From: Stenotrophomonas sp. | Lineage (GTDB): Bacteria; Pseudomonadota; Gammaproteobacteria; Xanthomonadales; Xanthomonadaceae | DNA length: 23,543 nt | Assembly (NCBI GenBank): GCA_003510825.1 | Contig: DOKO01000421.1 | Location: 1 to 23,543, forward strand | Reading direction: 5' to 3' | Program-made: the position numbers and the translations under genes | Notes under the pieces: model-generated | The model's database searches: none | Told to the model about the DNA's origin: nothing | Seen by the model: the letters and a program-made list of their open reading frames with translations, nothing else | In this document: positions 1 through 7,347 of the stretch, piece by piece | How the letters are laid out: the number at the start of each line of letters is the position of its first letter | Numbering within the stretch: the first letter of the stretch is position 1

Positions 1-85
1 GCGCCGGGTCAGCGACCGCCTCGAGAACAACCCCGCGCGCTACCTGCTGGGCCGCGACGCACCGAAGGAGTTCGAACCCAAATGA
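1..85 (+). CDS. C-terminal end of an MCE/MlaD-family lipid transport protein (partial)
   Basis: Only the last 27 codons are inside the window, ending in a TGA at 83-85. The fragment is charged and proline-containing and ends in FEPK. By itself it carries no diagnostic domain. The identification rests on the next gene, an ABC_trans_aux-type lipoprotein, which in proteobacteria commonly follows an MlaD/PqiB-like MCE substrate-binding protein of a phospholipid transporter. The stop overlaps the next start as ATGA, so the two genes are probably translationally coupled. The reading frame is well supported by this overlap; the family assignment is inference. Confidence 0.5.
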   Translation, partial: RRVSDRLENNPARYLLGRDAPKEFEPK

Positions 86-723
86 GCCCGATGACCCTTC
101 CGCGCCTGCTGCTGGCCGCCTCGGCCGTCGCCCTGCTGGGTGGCTGCTCGATCCTTGGCAGCGGCGACAAGAGCCCGGTCACCCTGTACTCGCCCGCCGT
201 GCAGGTGAAGGTGGACCCGAGCTGGCCGCAGGCCGACTGGCAGCTGGTGGTGTCCAAGCCCAGCGCCGCGCGCATGGTCGACAGCCCGCGCATCAACGTG
301 CGGCCGACGCCGTCCGAGCTGGAGATCTACAAGGGCGCCAGCTGGGCACAGCCGGCCACCGACATCATCGAGGACACCCTGCTGCGCGGCTTCGAGGATT
401 CCGGCCGCCTGCGCGGCGTGGCCCGCACCGCCGCCGGCATCCGCGCCGACTACAAGCTGGCCACTGATATCCGCCGCTTCGAATCGGACTACCAGGGTCA
501 GGCGACGCCGACGGTGGTGATCGAAGTGAACGCCAAGCTGATCCACACCACCGACCAGCGCGTGGTGGCCGACCGCACCTTCCGCCAGGCGCAGCCGGTG
601 GGCAGCACCGACGTACCGGCCGTGGCCGCCGCCTTCGAGCGTGGCCTGCAGCAGCTGGCGCAGGACGTGGTGGGCTGGACGCTGGTGAACGGGCAGAGCG
701 ACGCGGCCGCGCTGAAGCGCTGA
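82..723 (+). CDS. ABC-type transport auxiliary lipoprotein (PqiC-like)
   Basis: This 213-residue protein starts with a lipoprotein signal peptide: a short basic N-terminus, a hydrophobic stretch and the lipobox LGGC with the lipidated cysteine at residue 22. The rest resembles the ABC_trans_aux family, periplasmic lipoproteins that work with MCE proteins and an ABC permease/ATPase in moving lipids between the inner and outer membranes. The ATG at 82 overlaps the upstream stop (ATGA), which supports this start; a second ATG at residue 4 is possible. The gene ends an operon running in from the left and is followed by palindromic repeats and a convergent gene. Family assignment is moderately sure; the transported lipid is unknown. 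Confidence 0.75.
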   Translation: MSPMTLPRLLLAASAVALLGGCSILGSGDKSPVTLYSPAVQVKVDPSWPQADWQLVVSKPSAARMVDSPRINVRPTPSELEIYKGASWAQPATDIIEDTLLRGFEDSGRLRGVARTAAGIRADYKLATDIRRFESDYQGQATPTVVIEVNAKLIHTTDQRVVADRTFRQAQPVGSTDVPAVAAAFERGLQQLAQDVVGWTLVNGQSDAAALKR

Positions 724-740
724 GCCGTATCCGCTGCGCT

Positions 741-802
741 CGCCGGGCATGGCCCGGCGCTACCCCTTGTTCAATCCTGGTAGCGCCGGGCCATGCCCGG
801 CG
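741..802. repeat. Pair of inverted SMAG (GTAG-ended) palindromes
   Basis: Two 24-base units, 741-764 and 779-802, are exact reverse complements separated by 14 bases. Each folds as an 8-base perfect stem (CGCCGGGC/GCCCGGCG) with a 3-base loop and has the tetranucleotide GTAG at one foot, the hallmark of the REP-like SMAG family described in Stenotrophomonas maltophilia. The GTAG feet face inward. The pair lies between the convergent ends of the lipoprotein gene and the AlkB gene, where it could also act as a bidirectional transcription barrier. Confidence 0.85.
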
Positions 803-810
803 GAACGCCC

Positions 811-1413
811 TCAATGGGGCTGGATCCAGCGGAACGTCAGGTTGATCCGCTCGCCCTGTACCCGTGCCATCTTCGGCAGTGCGTGCTGGTAGAAGCGCTG
901 GGTGCTGCCGGCCATCAGCAGCAGGTCGCCGTGGCCGAGCAGGAATTCGGCTTTGCGCGCATGATCCTCGCGCCGGCGCAGCAGGAAGCGGCGCGCCGAG
1001 CCCAGGCTGAGCGAGGCAATGAGCGGCGACGGCCCCAGCTCCGGCTCGTCATCGCTGTGCCAGCCCATGTAATCGCCGCCGTTGCGGTAGCGGTTGACCA
1101 ACACGCTGTTGAACGCGCCGATGCCCTGCGCCTGCAGGCGCTCGCGCAGGGCCTGCAGCCGCGGCGGCCACGGCTGCGGCACGAATTCCGCACCGGAATA
1201 GCGATAGCGCGCCTGCGGATCACCGATCCAGCAGCTCAGCCGCGGCGAATCCACCCAGTTGCCGAACATGCGGATGCGGTGCACCTCCCACGGCAGTTCC
1301 GCCTGCAGCGCCGGCAACAGCGCATCAGCGGCGTCGGCGGGCAGCCAGCCCGGCAGGTGCTGGACCTCGGCATCGGGCAGGTCGTGGGGGAACAGCATCG
1401 CGATCATCCTCAT
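811..1413 (-). CDS. AlkB-family 2-oxoglutarate/Fe(II) DNA repair dioxygenase (ALKBH2/3-like)
   Basis: The 200-residue product has the layout of AlkB-like oxygenases that oxidatively remove alkyl lesions from DNA bases. The facial triad is visible: H119 and D121 in GWHSDDE, and H177 in FYQHALP. R189 and R195 in RINLTFR are the expected 2-oxoglutarate contacts. The stretch NSVLVNRYRNGGDYMGWHSD (102-121) resembles the matching segment of ALKBH2/3-type proteins rather than E. coli AlkB. The annotated ATG at 1413 lies at the foot of a strong hairpin (1413-1441). The ATG at 1398-1396 has a GAGG nine bases upstream and may be the true start, giving 195 residues. It lies downstream of scoAB on the same strand, probably as a chance neighbour. 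Confidence 0.88.
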   Translation of the reverse strand: MRMIAMLFPHDLPDAEVQHLPGWLPADAADALLPALQAELPWEVHRIRMFGNWVDSPRLSCWIGDPQARYRYSGAEFVPQPWPPRLQALRERLQAQGIGAFNSVLVNRYRNGGDYMGWHSDDEPELGPSPLIASLSLGSARRFLLRRREDHARKAEFLLGHGDLLLMAGSTQRFYQHALPKMARVQGERINLTFRWIQPH

Positions 1414-1441
1414 GCACGGGGCGGCAGAAGCGCCCCGCGCA
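1413..1441 (-). promoter_or_regulatory. Strong hairpin between scoB and the AlkB gene
   Basis: On the minus strand an 11-pair stem (one G-T pair) brackets a 7-base loop, only 7 bases beyond the scoB stop. There is no following T run, so it is not a classical intrinsic terminator. It overlaps the first possible ATG of the AlkB gene. Possible roles are processing or protection of the scoAB mRNA end, partial termination, or masking of the upstream ATG. The structure is seen in the sequence; the role is inferred. Confidence 0.5.
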
Positions 1442-1448
1442 CGGTCAC

Positions 1449-2081
1449 TCAGGCCTGCCGGAACGGCACGCCGGTCTTTTCCTTCAGCTCGTCATCGGCC
1501 ACGCCCGGCGCCGCTTCCACCAGCACCAGGCCATCGGCGGTCACGTCGAACACGGCCAGGTCGGTGATGATGCGGTCGACCACGCCGACGCCGGTGAGCG
1601 GCAGCGAGCATTCGGCCAGGATCTTGTGCTCGCCGTTCTTCGCGGTGTGCTCCATCAGCACCACCACGCGCTGCACGCCGGCCACCAGGTCCATCGCGCC
1701 GCCCATGCCCTTGACCATCTTGCCGGGCACCATCCAGTTGGCCAGGTCGCCCTTGTCGGTCACCTGCATGGCGCCAAGGATGGCCAGGTTGACGTGGCCA
1801 CCGCGGATCATCGCGAAGCTGTCATGGCTGCCGAAATAGCTGGCACCGGCACGCGCGGTGACGGTCTGCTTGCCGGCGTTGATCAGGTCGGCGTCCACTT
1901 CGGCGTCGGTCGGGAACGGGCCGATGCCAAGCAGGCCGTTCTCCGACTGCAGCCACACGTCCACGCCTTCGGGAATGTGGTTGGCCACCAGGGTCGGCAG
2001 GCCGATGCCGAGGTTCACGTAGGCGCCATCGGTCAGTTCGCGGGCGGCACGTGCCGCCATCTCGTCACGGGTCCACGCCAT
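1449..2081 (-). CDS. scoB: 3-oxoacid CoA-transferase subunit B
   Basis: This 210-residue subunit joins ScoA to form the enzyme that moves CoA between succinyl-CoA and 3-oxoacids such as acetoacetate, a step in ketone-body and branched or aromatic acid catabolism. The family signature SENGLLG (46-52) contains the expected catalytic glutamate, E47, that forms the enzyme-CoA thioester. The N-terminal GIGLPT motif is also present. The ATG at 2081 follows the scoA stop by one base, so the two subunits are translationally coupled; an in-frame extension to 2342 is only overlap with scoA. Length fits bacterial two-subunit enzymes. Confidence 0.93.
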   Translation of the reverse strand: MAWTRDEMAARAARELTDGAYVNLGIGLPTLVANHIPEGVDVWLQSENGLLGIGPFPTDAEVDADLINAGKQTVTARAGASYFGSHDSFAMIRGGHVNLAILGAMQVTDKGDLANWMVPGKMVKGMGGAMDLVAGVQRVVVLMEHTAKNGEHKILAECSLPLTGVGVVDRIITDLAVFDVTADGLVLVEAAPGVADDELKEKTGVPFRQA

Positions 2082-2082
2082 G

Positions 2083-2817
2083 TCAGTTGCCCTCCGCGCG
2101 GATGGTGCGCTGTTCGATGCGTTTCTCGGGGTGCGCGTTGTGCACGATGCGGTGCACGTAGATGCCGGGCAGGTGCACCTGGTCCGGGTCGATGGCGCCC
2201 ACCGGCACGACCTCTTCCACTTCCACGATGCAGACCTTGCCGGCCATCGCACAGGCCGGGTTGAAGTTGCGCGCGGTCTTGCGGAACACCAGGTTGCCGG
2301 CTTCGTCGGCCTTCCAGGCCTTGACCAGGGCAACATCGGCACGCAGCGCGGTTTCCATCACGTAGTGCTTGCCGTCGAACTCGCGGGTTTCCTTGCCTTC
2401 GGCCACTACCGTGCCGTAGCCGGTGGCAGTGAAGAAGGCCGGGATGCCCGCGCCGCCGGCACGCAGGCGCTCGGCCAGGGTGCCCTGCGGGTTGAACTCC
2501 AGTTCCAGCTCACCGGCCAGGAACTGCCGTTCGAATTCCTTGTTCTCGCCCACGTAGGACGAAATCATCTTCTTTATCTGCCGCGTTTCCAGCAGCTGGC
2601 CGAGGCCGAAGCCATCGACGCCGGCGTTGTTGGAGATCACGGTCAGGCCCTTGGCGCCGCTGTCGCGCAGTGCGGCGATCAGCGCCTCGGGAATGCCGCA
2701 CAGGCCGAAGCCGCCCACGGCCAGGGTCTGGCCATCGGCGATGACGCCCTGCAGGGCCTCCGCCGCCGAAGCGAAGCGCTTGCTGCGCTTGCCGCCGGTC
2801 GTTGCCGGGTTGTTCAT
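2083..2817 (-). CDS. scoA: 3-oxoacid CoA-transferase subunit A
   Basis: The 244-residue subunit A carries the CoA-transferase family I signature GGFGLCGIPE (35-44), the segment SNNAG (62-66) and the acid stretch EVEEVVPVG near the C-terminus. With ScoB it forms a succinyl-CoA:3-ketoacid transferase acting in the cytoplasm. The ATG at 2817 is preceded by AGGTGAGG (plus coordinates 2824-2831), a strong ribosome-binding site, and starts a two-gene operon divergent from spgM. The 139 bases between the two starts must hold both promoters; I could not assign the scoA one. Substrate preference within the family cannot be read from sequence alone. Confidence 0.93.
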   Translation of the reverse strand: MNNPATTGGKRSKRFASAAEALQGVIADGQTLAVGGFGLCGIPEALIAALRDSGAKGLTVISNNAGVDGFGLGQLLETRQIKKMISSYVGENKEFERQFLAGELELEFNPQGTLAERLRAGGAGIPAFFTATGYGTVVAEGKETREFDGKHYVMETALRADVALVKAWKADEAGNLVFRKTARNFNPACAMAGKVCIVEVEEVVPVGAIDPDQVHLPGIYVHRIVHNAHPEKRIEQRTIRAEGN

Positions 2818-2956
2818 CTACGCCCTCACCTCGCTGATGTAATCGCACCATTCTAGGCCAGCGCGCCCGAGGGTCACGTGGCGATGCGGCATGGAAACGA
2901 TTCCCACACGGGGCTGGGATTACACTAGTGGACTGAACTCACCAAGGACTCGCTCG

Positions 2957-4303
2957 ATGCCCCTGCCCGCCTTCAAGGCCTATGACATCCGCGGCCGGGT
3001 CCCGGAAGAACTGAACGAAGACCTGGCCCGCCGTATCGGCGTGGCGCTGGACGCTCAGCTCGCTCCGGGCCCGGTAGTACTGGGACATGACGTCCGCCTG
3101 ACCAGCCCCGCCCTGCAGGACGCGCTCGCCGCCGGCCTGCGCGGCGTCGGCCGCGACGTGATCGACATCGGCCTGTGCGGCACCGAGGAGGTCTACTTCC
3201 AGACCGACCACCTGGGCGCCGCCGGTGGCGTGATGGTGACCGCCAGCCACAACCCGATGGACTACAACGGGATGAAGCTGGTCAAGGAAAACGCGCGTCC
3301 GATCAGCTCCGATACCGGCCTGTTCGCGATCTCCGACGCCGTGGCCGCTGATACCGGCGCGCCGCAGCCGCCGAGCGCAACGCAGACCGCCCGCCACGAC
3401 AAGGGCGCCTACATCGACCACCTGCTGAGCTACGTCGACGCCAGCAAGCTCAAGCCGCTGAAGCTGGTCGTCAACGCCGGCAACGGTGGCGCCGGCGCCA
3501 TCGTCGACCTGCTCGCGCCGCACCTGCCGCTGGAGTTCATCCGCATCTGCCATGAACCCGATGGCAACTTCCCCAACGGCATCCCCAACCCGCTGCTGCC
3601 GGAAAACCGCGCCGCCACCGCCGAGGCCGTGCGCGAACACGGTGCCGACTTCGGCATCGCCTGGGACGGCGACTTCGACCGCTGCTTCTTCTTCGACCAC
3701 ACCGGCCGCTTCATCGAGGGCTACTACCTGGTCGGCCTGCTGGCCAAGGCGATTCTCGCGCGCCAGCCGGGTGGCAAGGTCGTGCACGACCCGCGCCTGG
3801 TCTGGAACACGGTGGAGATGGTCGAAGCGGCCGGCGGCGTGCCGGTGCTGTGCAAGAGCGGCCATGCCTTCATCAAGGAAAAGATGCGCGCCGAGGATGC
3901 GGTGTACGGCGGCGAGATGAGCGCCCACCACTACTTCCGCGAATTCGCCTACGCCGACTCCGGCATGATCCCGTGGCTGCTGATCGCGCAGCTGGTGTCC
4001 GAGAGCGGCCGTTCGCTGGCCGACTGGGTGGAGGACCGCATGGCGGCCTTCCCCTGCAGCGGCGAGATCAACTTCAAGGTGGCTGACGCCAAGGCGGCCG
4101 TCGCCCGCGTGATGGCGCACTTCGCCGCGCAGTCGCCGGCGCTGGACCACACCGACGGCGTCAGCGCCGACTTCGGTGACTGGCGCTTCAACCTGCGCAG
4201 TTCCAACACCGAGCCGCTGCTGCGCCTGAACGTCGAAACCCGTGGTGACGCGGCGCTGCTGCAGGCGCGCACCGACGAAATTTCCCAACTCCTCCAGCAG
4301 TAA
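2957..4303 (+). CDS. spgM: Phosphoglucomutase/phosphomannomutase SpgM (XanA)
   Basis: The 448-residue enzyme interconverts the 6- and 1-phosphates of glucose and mannose, feeding dTDP-rhamnose (via RmlA) and GDP-mannose (via XanB). All four alpha-D-phosphohexomutase loops are visible: the phosphoserine loop TASHNP with S97, the Mg-binding loop DGDFDR with D237, D239 and D241, the sugar loop GGEMSAHHYF (318-327) and the phosphate loop RSSNTEP near residue 414. The start at 2957 has AAGGA eight bases upstream and gives exactly the length expected for xanthomonad XanA; an in-frame ATG at 2891 has no such site. In S. maltophilia spgM is known to be needed for normal LPS and virulence. A TACACT at 2921-2926 could be the -10 element. 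Confidence 0.96.
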   Translation: MPLPAFKAYDIRGRVPEELNEDLARRIGVALDAQLAPGPVVLGHDVRLTSPALQDALAAGLRGVGRDVIDIGLCGTEEVYFQTDHLGAAGGVMVTASHNPMDYNGMKLVKENARPISSDTGLFAISDAVAADTGAPQPPSATQTARHDKGAYIDHLLSYVDASKLKPLKLVVNAGNGGAGAIVDLLAPHLPLEFIRICHEPDGNFPNGIPNPLLPENRAATAEAVREHGADFGIAWDGDFDRCFFFDHTGRFIEGYYLVGLLAKAILARQPGGKVVHDPRLVWNTVEMVEAAGGVPVLCKSGHAFIKEKMRAEDAVYGGEMSAHHYFREFAYADSGMIPWLLIAQLVSESGRSLADWVEDRMAAFPCSGEINFKVADAKAAVARVMAHFAAQSPALDHTDGVSADFGDWRFNLRSSNTEPLLRLNVETRGDAALLQARTDEISQLLQQ

Positions 4304-4315
4304 TCAAGGAAGATC

Positions 4316-5719
4316 ATGAGCATCATCCAGCCTGTCATCCTGTCCGGTGGCTCCGGCACCCGCCTGTGGCCCCTCTCGCGCGAGTCCTACCCGAAGCAGT
4401 TCCTGCCGCTGGCCGGCCAGCTGACCATGCTGCAGGCCACGTGGCAGCGGGTGGCGCCCATCGCCAGCCGTGGCCCGCTGGTGATCGCCAACGAGGAACA
4501 CCGCTTTGTTGCCGCCGAGCAGCTGCAGCAGGTCGGCGCGGCGCCTGCCGCGATCATCCTCGAGCCGGTCGGCCGCAACACCGCGCCGGCGATCGCCGTG
4601 GCCGCCCTGGAAGCCACCCGTGACGGTGCCGATGCGCTGCTGCTGGTGCTGCCCTCGGACCACGTGATCACCGATGAAGCGGCGTTCCGCAGCGCGGTGC
4701 AGGCGGCGGCCAACGCCGCCGAAGCGGGCAAGCTGGTGACCTTCGGCATCGTGCCCACGGGCCCGGAAACCGGCTATGGCTACATCAAGGCGGCCGATGG
4801 CCAGGGTCTTCGCGCTGTCGAGCGTTTCGTCGAAAAGCCCGACCTGGACACCGCCAGCGGCTACGTGGCCAGCGGCCAGTACTACTGGAACAGCGGCATG
4901 TTCCTGTTCAAGGCGTCGCGCTACCTGCAGGAGCTGGAACGCTTCCAGCCGGCGATGCTGGCCGGCAGCCGCACGGCGTGGCAGCAGTCGCGCCGCGATA
5001 CCGACTTCACCCGCCTGGACAAAGACGCGTTCACCGCGGTGCCGTCCGATTCCATCGACTATGCAGTGATGGAAAAGACCGCCGACGCGGTGGTGATTCC
5101 GCTCGACGCAGGCTGGAACGACGTCGGCTCGTGGACCGCGCTGCGCGATGTCTCGCAGCAGGATGGCGACGGCAATGCCCACCAGGGCGATGTGATCGCC
5201 ATCGACTGCCGCAACACCTACGCCTATGGCCAGCGCCTGGTGGCGATGGTCGGCCTGGACGACGTGATCGTGGTGGAGACCGACGATGCGGTGCTGGTCG
5301 GCAAGGCCGACCGCATGCAGGAGGTCAAGACCGTGGTGGCACAGCTGAAGGCAGACGGCCGCAGTGAAGCCACGTGGCACCGCAAGGTGTACCGCCCGTG
5401 GGGCGCCTACGACTCGATCGACAACGGCGAGCGTTTCCAGGTCAAGCGCATCACGGTCAAGCCGGGTGGCACGCTGAGCCTGCAGATGCACCACCATCGC
5501 GCCGAACACTGGATCGTGGTCAGCGGCACCGCCGAAGTGACCCGCGGCGACGAAGTGATCCTGCTGAGCGAGAACCAGAGCACCTACATCCCGCTGGGCG
5601 TGACCCATCGCCTGCGCAACCCGGGCAAGCTGCCGCTGGAGCTGATCGAAGTGCAGTCCGGCAGTTACCTGGGCGAGGATGACATCGTGCGCTTCGAGGA
5701 CACCTACGGGCGCAGTTGA
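4316..5719 (+). CDS. xanB: Mannose-1-P guanylyltransferase / mannose-6-P isomerase XanB
   Basis: This bifunctional 467-residue protein makes GDP-mannose: the type II PMI domain converts fructose-6-P to mannose-6-P, and the guanylyltransferase domain uses mannose-1-P and GTP. The N-terminal nucleotidyltransferase signature GGSGTRLWP (11-19) and FVEKP (171-175) are present. The C-terminal cupin PMI domain shows MHHHRAEHW (391-399) with its metal-binding histidines. It starts 12 bases after spgM with AAGGA in the gap, so the two form an operon. GDP-mannose would feed LPS and exopolysaccharide sugars. The stop is followed within 10 bases by a long palindrome. Confidence 0.96.
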   Translation: MSIIQPVILSGGSGTRLWPLSRESYPKQFLPLAGQLTMLQATWQRVAPIASRGPLVIANEEHRFVAAEQLQQVGAAPAAIILEPVGRNTAPAIAVAALEATRDGADALLLVLPSDHVITDEAAFRSAVQAAANAAEAGKLVTFGIVPTGPETGYGYIKAADGQGLRAVERFVEKPDLDTASGYVASGQYYWNSGMFLFKASRYLQELERFQPAMLAGSRTAWQQSRRDTDFTRLDKDAFTAVPSDSIDYAVMEKTADAVVIPLDAGWNDVGSWTALRDVSQQDGDGNAHQGDVIAIDCRNTYAYGQRLVAMVGLDDVIVVETDDAVLVGKADRMQEVKTVVAQLKADGRSEATWHRKVYRPWGAYDSIDNGERFQVKRITVKPGGTLSLQMHHHRAEHWIVVSGTAEVTRGDEVILLSENQSTYIPLGVTHRLRNPGKLPLELIEVQSGSYLGEDDIVRFEDTYGRS

Positions 5720-5728
5720 GGTTTGCCC

Positions 5729-5766
5729 GGGGTCGGATCCCGTTGCTGCGCAACGGGCTCTGACCC
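5729..5766. terminator. Long palindrome after xanB, possible terminator
   Basis: The outer arms GGGGTC (5729-5734) and GACCCC (5761-5766) flank an inner perfect 8-base stem, CCCGTTGC/GCAACGGG (5739-5746, 5750-5757), with a TGC loop. It begins 9 bases after the xanB stop. The downstream bases are CC then TTT, a poor T tract, so intrinsic termination is plausible but not certain. It may itself belong to a dispersed palindrome family. Confidence 0.55.
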
Positions 5767-5781
5767 CCTTTCTGCTGACCA

Positions 5782-5850
5782 GTAGATCCACGCCATGCGT
5801 GGATGCTTCTCCATTCCGTCTGGCCCCTTCCACGCATGGCGTGGATCTAC
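5782..5850. repeat. SMAG-type palindrome pair, second sequence subtype
   Basis: The unit at 5782-5804 begins GTAG and folds with the stem ATCCACGC/GCGTGGAT around CAT or ATG. The unit at 5829-5850 is its inverted copy, ending in CTAC. Here the GTAG feet face outward, unlike the pair at 741-802, and the stem sequence differs, so it is another subtype. It lies between the convergent xanB and rmlD genes. Confidence 0.8.
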
Positions 5851-5871
5851 CAAGGCGGAGCAGTGCTGCGT

Positions 5872-5895
5872 CGCCGGGCATGGCCCGGCGCTACC
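5872..5895 (-). repeat. Single SMAG palindrome, same subtype as 741-764
   Basis: The 24 bases are identical to those at 741-764: an 8-base GC-rich stem with a 3-base loop and GTAG at one foot, read on the minus strand. It ends five bases before the rmlD stop, placing it in the 3' end of the rml transcript. Confidence 0.85.
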
Positions 5896-5899
5896 GCCA

Positions 5900-6793
5900 T
5901 CAGGCCAGCTCCGCCATCACCCGCTTCAGGCCGTCCTGCCAGGACGGCAGCACGATGCCGAAGTCCTGTTGCAGCCTGCGGTTGTCCAGCACCGACCATG
6001 CCGGACGCTTGGCCGGGGTCGGGTACTCGGAACTGGGAATCGCTTCGACGGCCGGCACCTTCGCCAGCACGCCAGTGGCCAACGCCTCGGCGAAAATCGC
6101 CTCGGCGAATCCATGCCAGCTGGTCTGGCCGCTGGCGGTCAGGTGCCAGGTGCCCGACAGCTGCCCGGGGTGCTGCAGCGCCTGTGCGGTGACATCGGCG
6201 ATCAGCGCGGCCGGGGTCGGCGTACCGATCTGGTCGGCCACCACCCGCAGCTGGTCGCGCTCGGCGCCCACCCTCAGCATCGTGCGCAGGAAATTGGCGC
6301 CGTGCGAGGCATACACCCACGCCGTGCGGAAGATCAGGTGGCGGCCACCAGCGGCGCGCACAGCGTCTTCGCCATCCCGCTTGCTGGTGCCGTACACGCC
6401 CAGCGGCGCGGTCGCTTCGTCTTCGCGGTAGGGCGCGCTGCCCTGGCCATCGAACACGTAGTCGGTGGAGTAATGCACGAACGGTACGCCATGGGCTGCA
6501 CACCAGCGCGCGATCACGCCCGGCGCCTGCGCGTTGGCCGCGAACGCGGCCTCCACGTCCTGCTCGGCACGGTCGACGGCGGTGTACGCAGCGGCATTGA
6601 CCACCACCGACGGCTGCAGGCGGTCCAGCAGCGCCGGCAGGCTGTCGGGCTGGCCGAAATCGGCCACCTCGCACGCGCTGCCGTCGGGCAGCTGGCCACT
6701 GCGCGTGGTCGCCAGCACCGGCCCCAGCGGGGCCAGTGCGCGCAGCAGTTCCTGCCCGACCTGGCCGTTGCCGCCAAACACCAGCACGGTCAT
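5900..6793 (-). CDS. rmlD: dTDP-4-dehydrorhamnose reductase
   Basis: The 297-residue SDR enzyme does the last step of dTDP-L-rhamnose synthesis, NAD(P)H reduction of dTDP-4-dehydrorhamnose. It has the nucleotide-binding motif GGNGQVGQ (7-14), the segment YSTDYVFDG with D111, and the active-site pair Y134 and K138 in YGTSK. Its ATG overlaps the rmlC stop as ATGA, so translation is coupled. It is the last gene of rmlBACD and its 3' side is packed with palindromes. Length is normal for the family. Confidence 0.96.
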   Translation of the reverse strand: MTVLVFGGNGQVGQELLRALAPLGPVLATTRSGQLPDGSACEVADFGQPDSLPALLDRLQPSVVVNAAAYTAVDRAEQDVEAAFAANAQAPGVIARWCAAHGVPFVHYSTDYVFDGQGSAPYREDEATAPLGVYGTSKRDGEDAVRAAGGRHLIFRTAWVYASHGANFLRTMLRVGAERDQLRVVADQIGTPTPAALIADVTAQALQHPGQLSGTWHLTASGQTSWHGFAEAIFAEALATGVLAKVPAVEAIPSSEYPTPAKRPAWSVLDNRRLQQDFGIVLPSWQDGLKRVMAELA

Positions 6794-7347
6794 GCGCTGT
6801 AGACCGGCAGGCGGTCTTCGGCGATGTCCTTCAGGAACGGTGCGCTCTCATCCTTGGCCGACAGGGTCGGTGCGCTCACCGGCCAGTCCACCGCGATGTC
6901 GGCATCGTTCCAGCGCACGCCGGCATCGAAGTCCTTCAGGTAGACCTCGGTGCACAGGTAGCTGAACACCGCACGCTCGGACAGCACGGCAAAGCCGTGG
7001 GCGAAGCCTTCCGGAATCCAGAACTGCTTCTTGTTCTCCGCGCTCAGCACCACCGCTTCCCACTGGCCGAAGGTCGGCGAGCCGCGACGGATGTCGACGG
7101 CGACGTCATACACCTCGCCTTCCAGCACGCTGACCAGCTTGCCCTGCGGGCGCGGCCACTGGTAATGCAGGCCGCGCAGCACGCCCTGCGCCGAGGTCGA
7201 GACGTTGCTCTGCACGAACCGGTCCGGCAGGCCCAGCGCGGCGAAGCGCTCGGCATTCCAGGTTTCGAAGAAATAACCACGGGCATCGCCGAACACCGCC
7301 GGCTCGATCACCACACAGCCCGGCAGCCTGGTTTCGATCACTTTCAC
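6790..7347 (-). CDS. rmlC: dTDP-4-dehydrorhamnose 3,5-epimerase
   Basis: This 185-residue cupin epimerises C3 and C5 of dTDP-4-keto-6-deoxyglucose. Visible family features are RGLHYQ with catalytic H61, K70, and the C-terminal GVRWND (143-148). I chose the GTG at 7347 as the start because it overlaps the rmlA stop as GTGA and begins VKVIETRLPG, as xanthomonad RmlC proteins do; an ATG 99 bases upstream would lie within rmlA. The 4-base overlaps on both sides show tight operon packing. Confident in function, fairly confident in the GTG start. Confidence 0.95.
   Translation of the reverse strand: MKVIETRLPGCVVIEPAVFGDARGYFFETWNAERFAALGLPDRFVQSNVSTSAQGVLRGLHYQWPRPQGKLVSVLEGEVYDVAVDIRRGSPTFGQWEAVVLSAENKKQFWIPEGFAHGFAVLSERAVFSYLCTEVYLKDFDAGVRWNDADIAVDWPVSAPTLSAKDESAPFLKDIAEDRLPVYSA

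Noticed and set aside
741..802. CRISPR-like or insertion-sequence origin for the repeats
   Set aside because: There are only two inverted units with a 14-base spacer, no direct repeat array, no transposase and no target duplication; the GTAG foot fits SMAG/REP elements.
4304..5881. 525-codon open frame on the minus strand
   Set aside because: It is antisense to xanB, extends into palindromic repeats, and is His/Val/Ala-rich without motifs.
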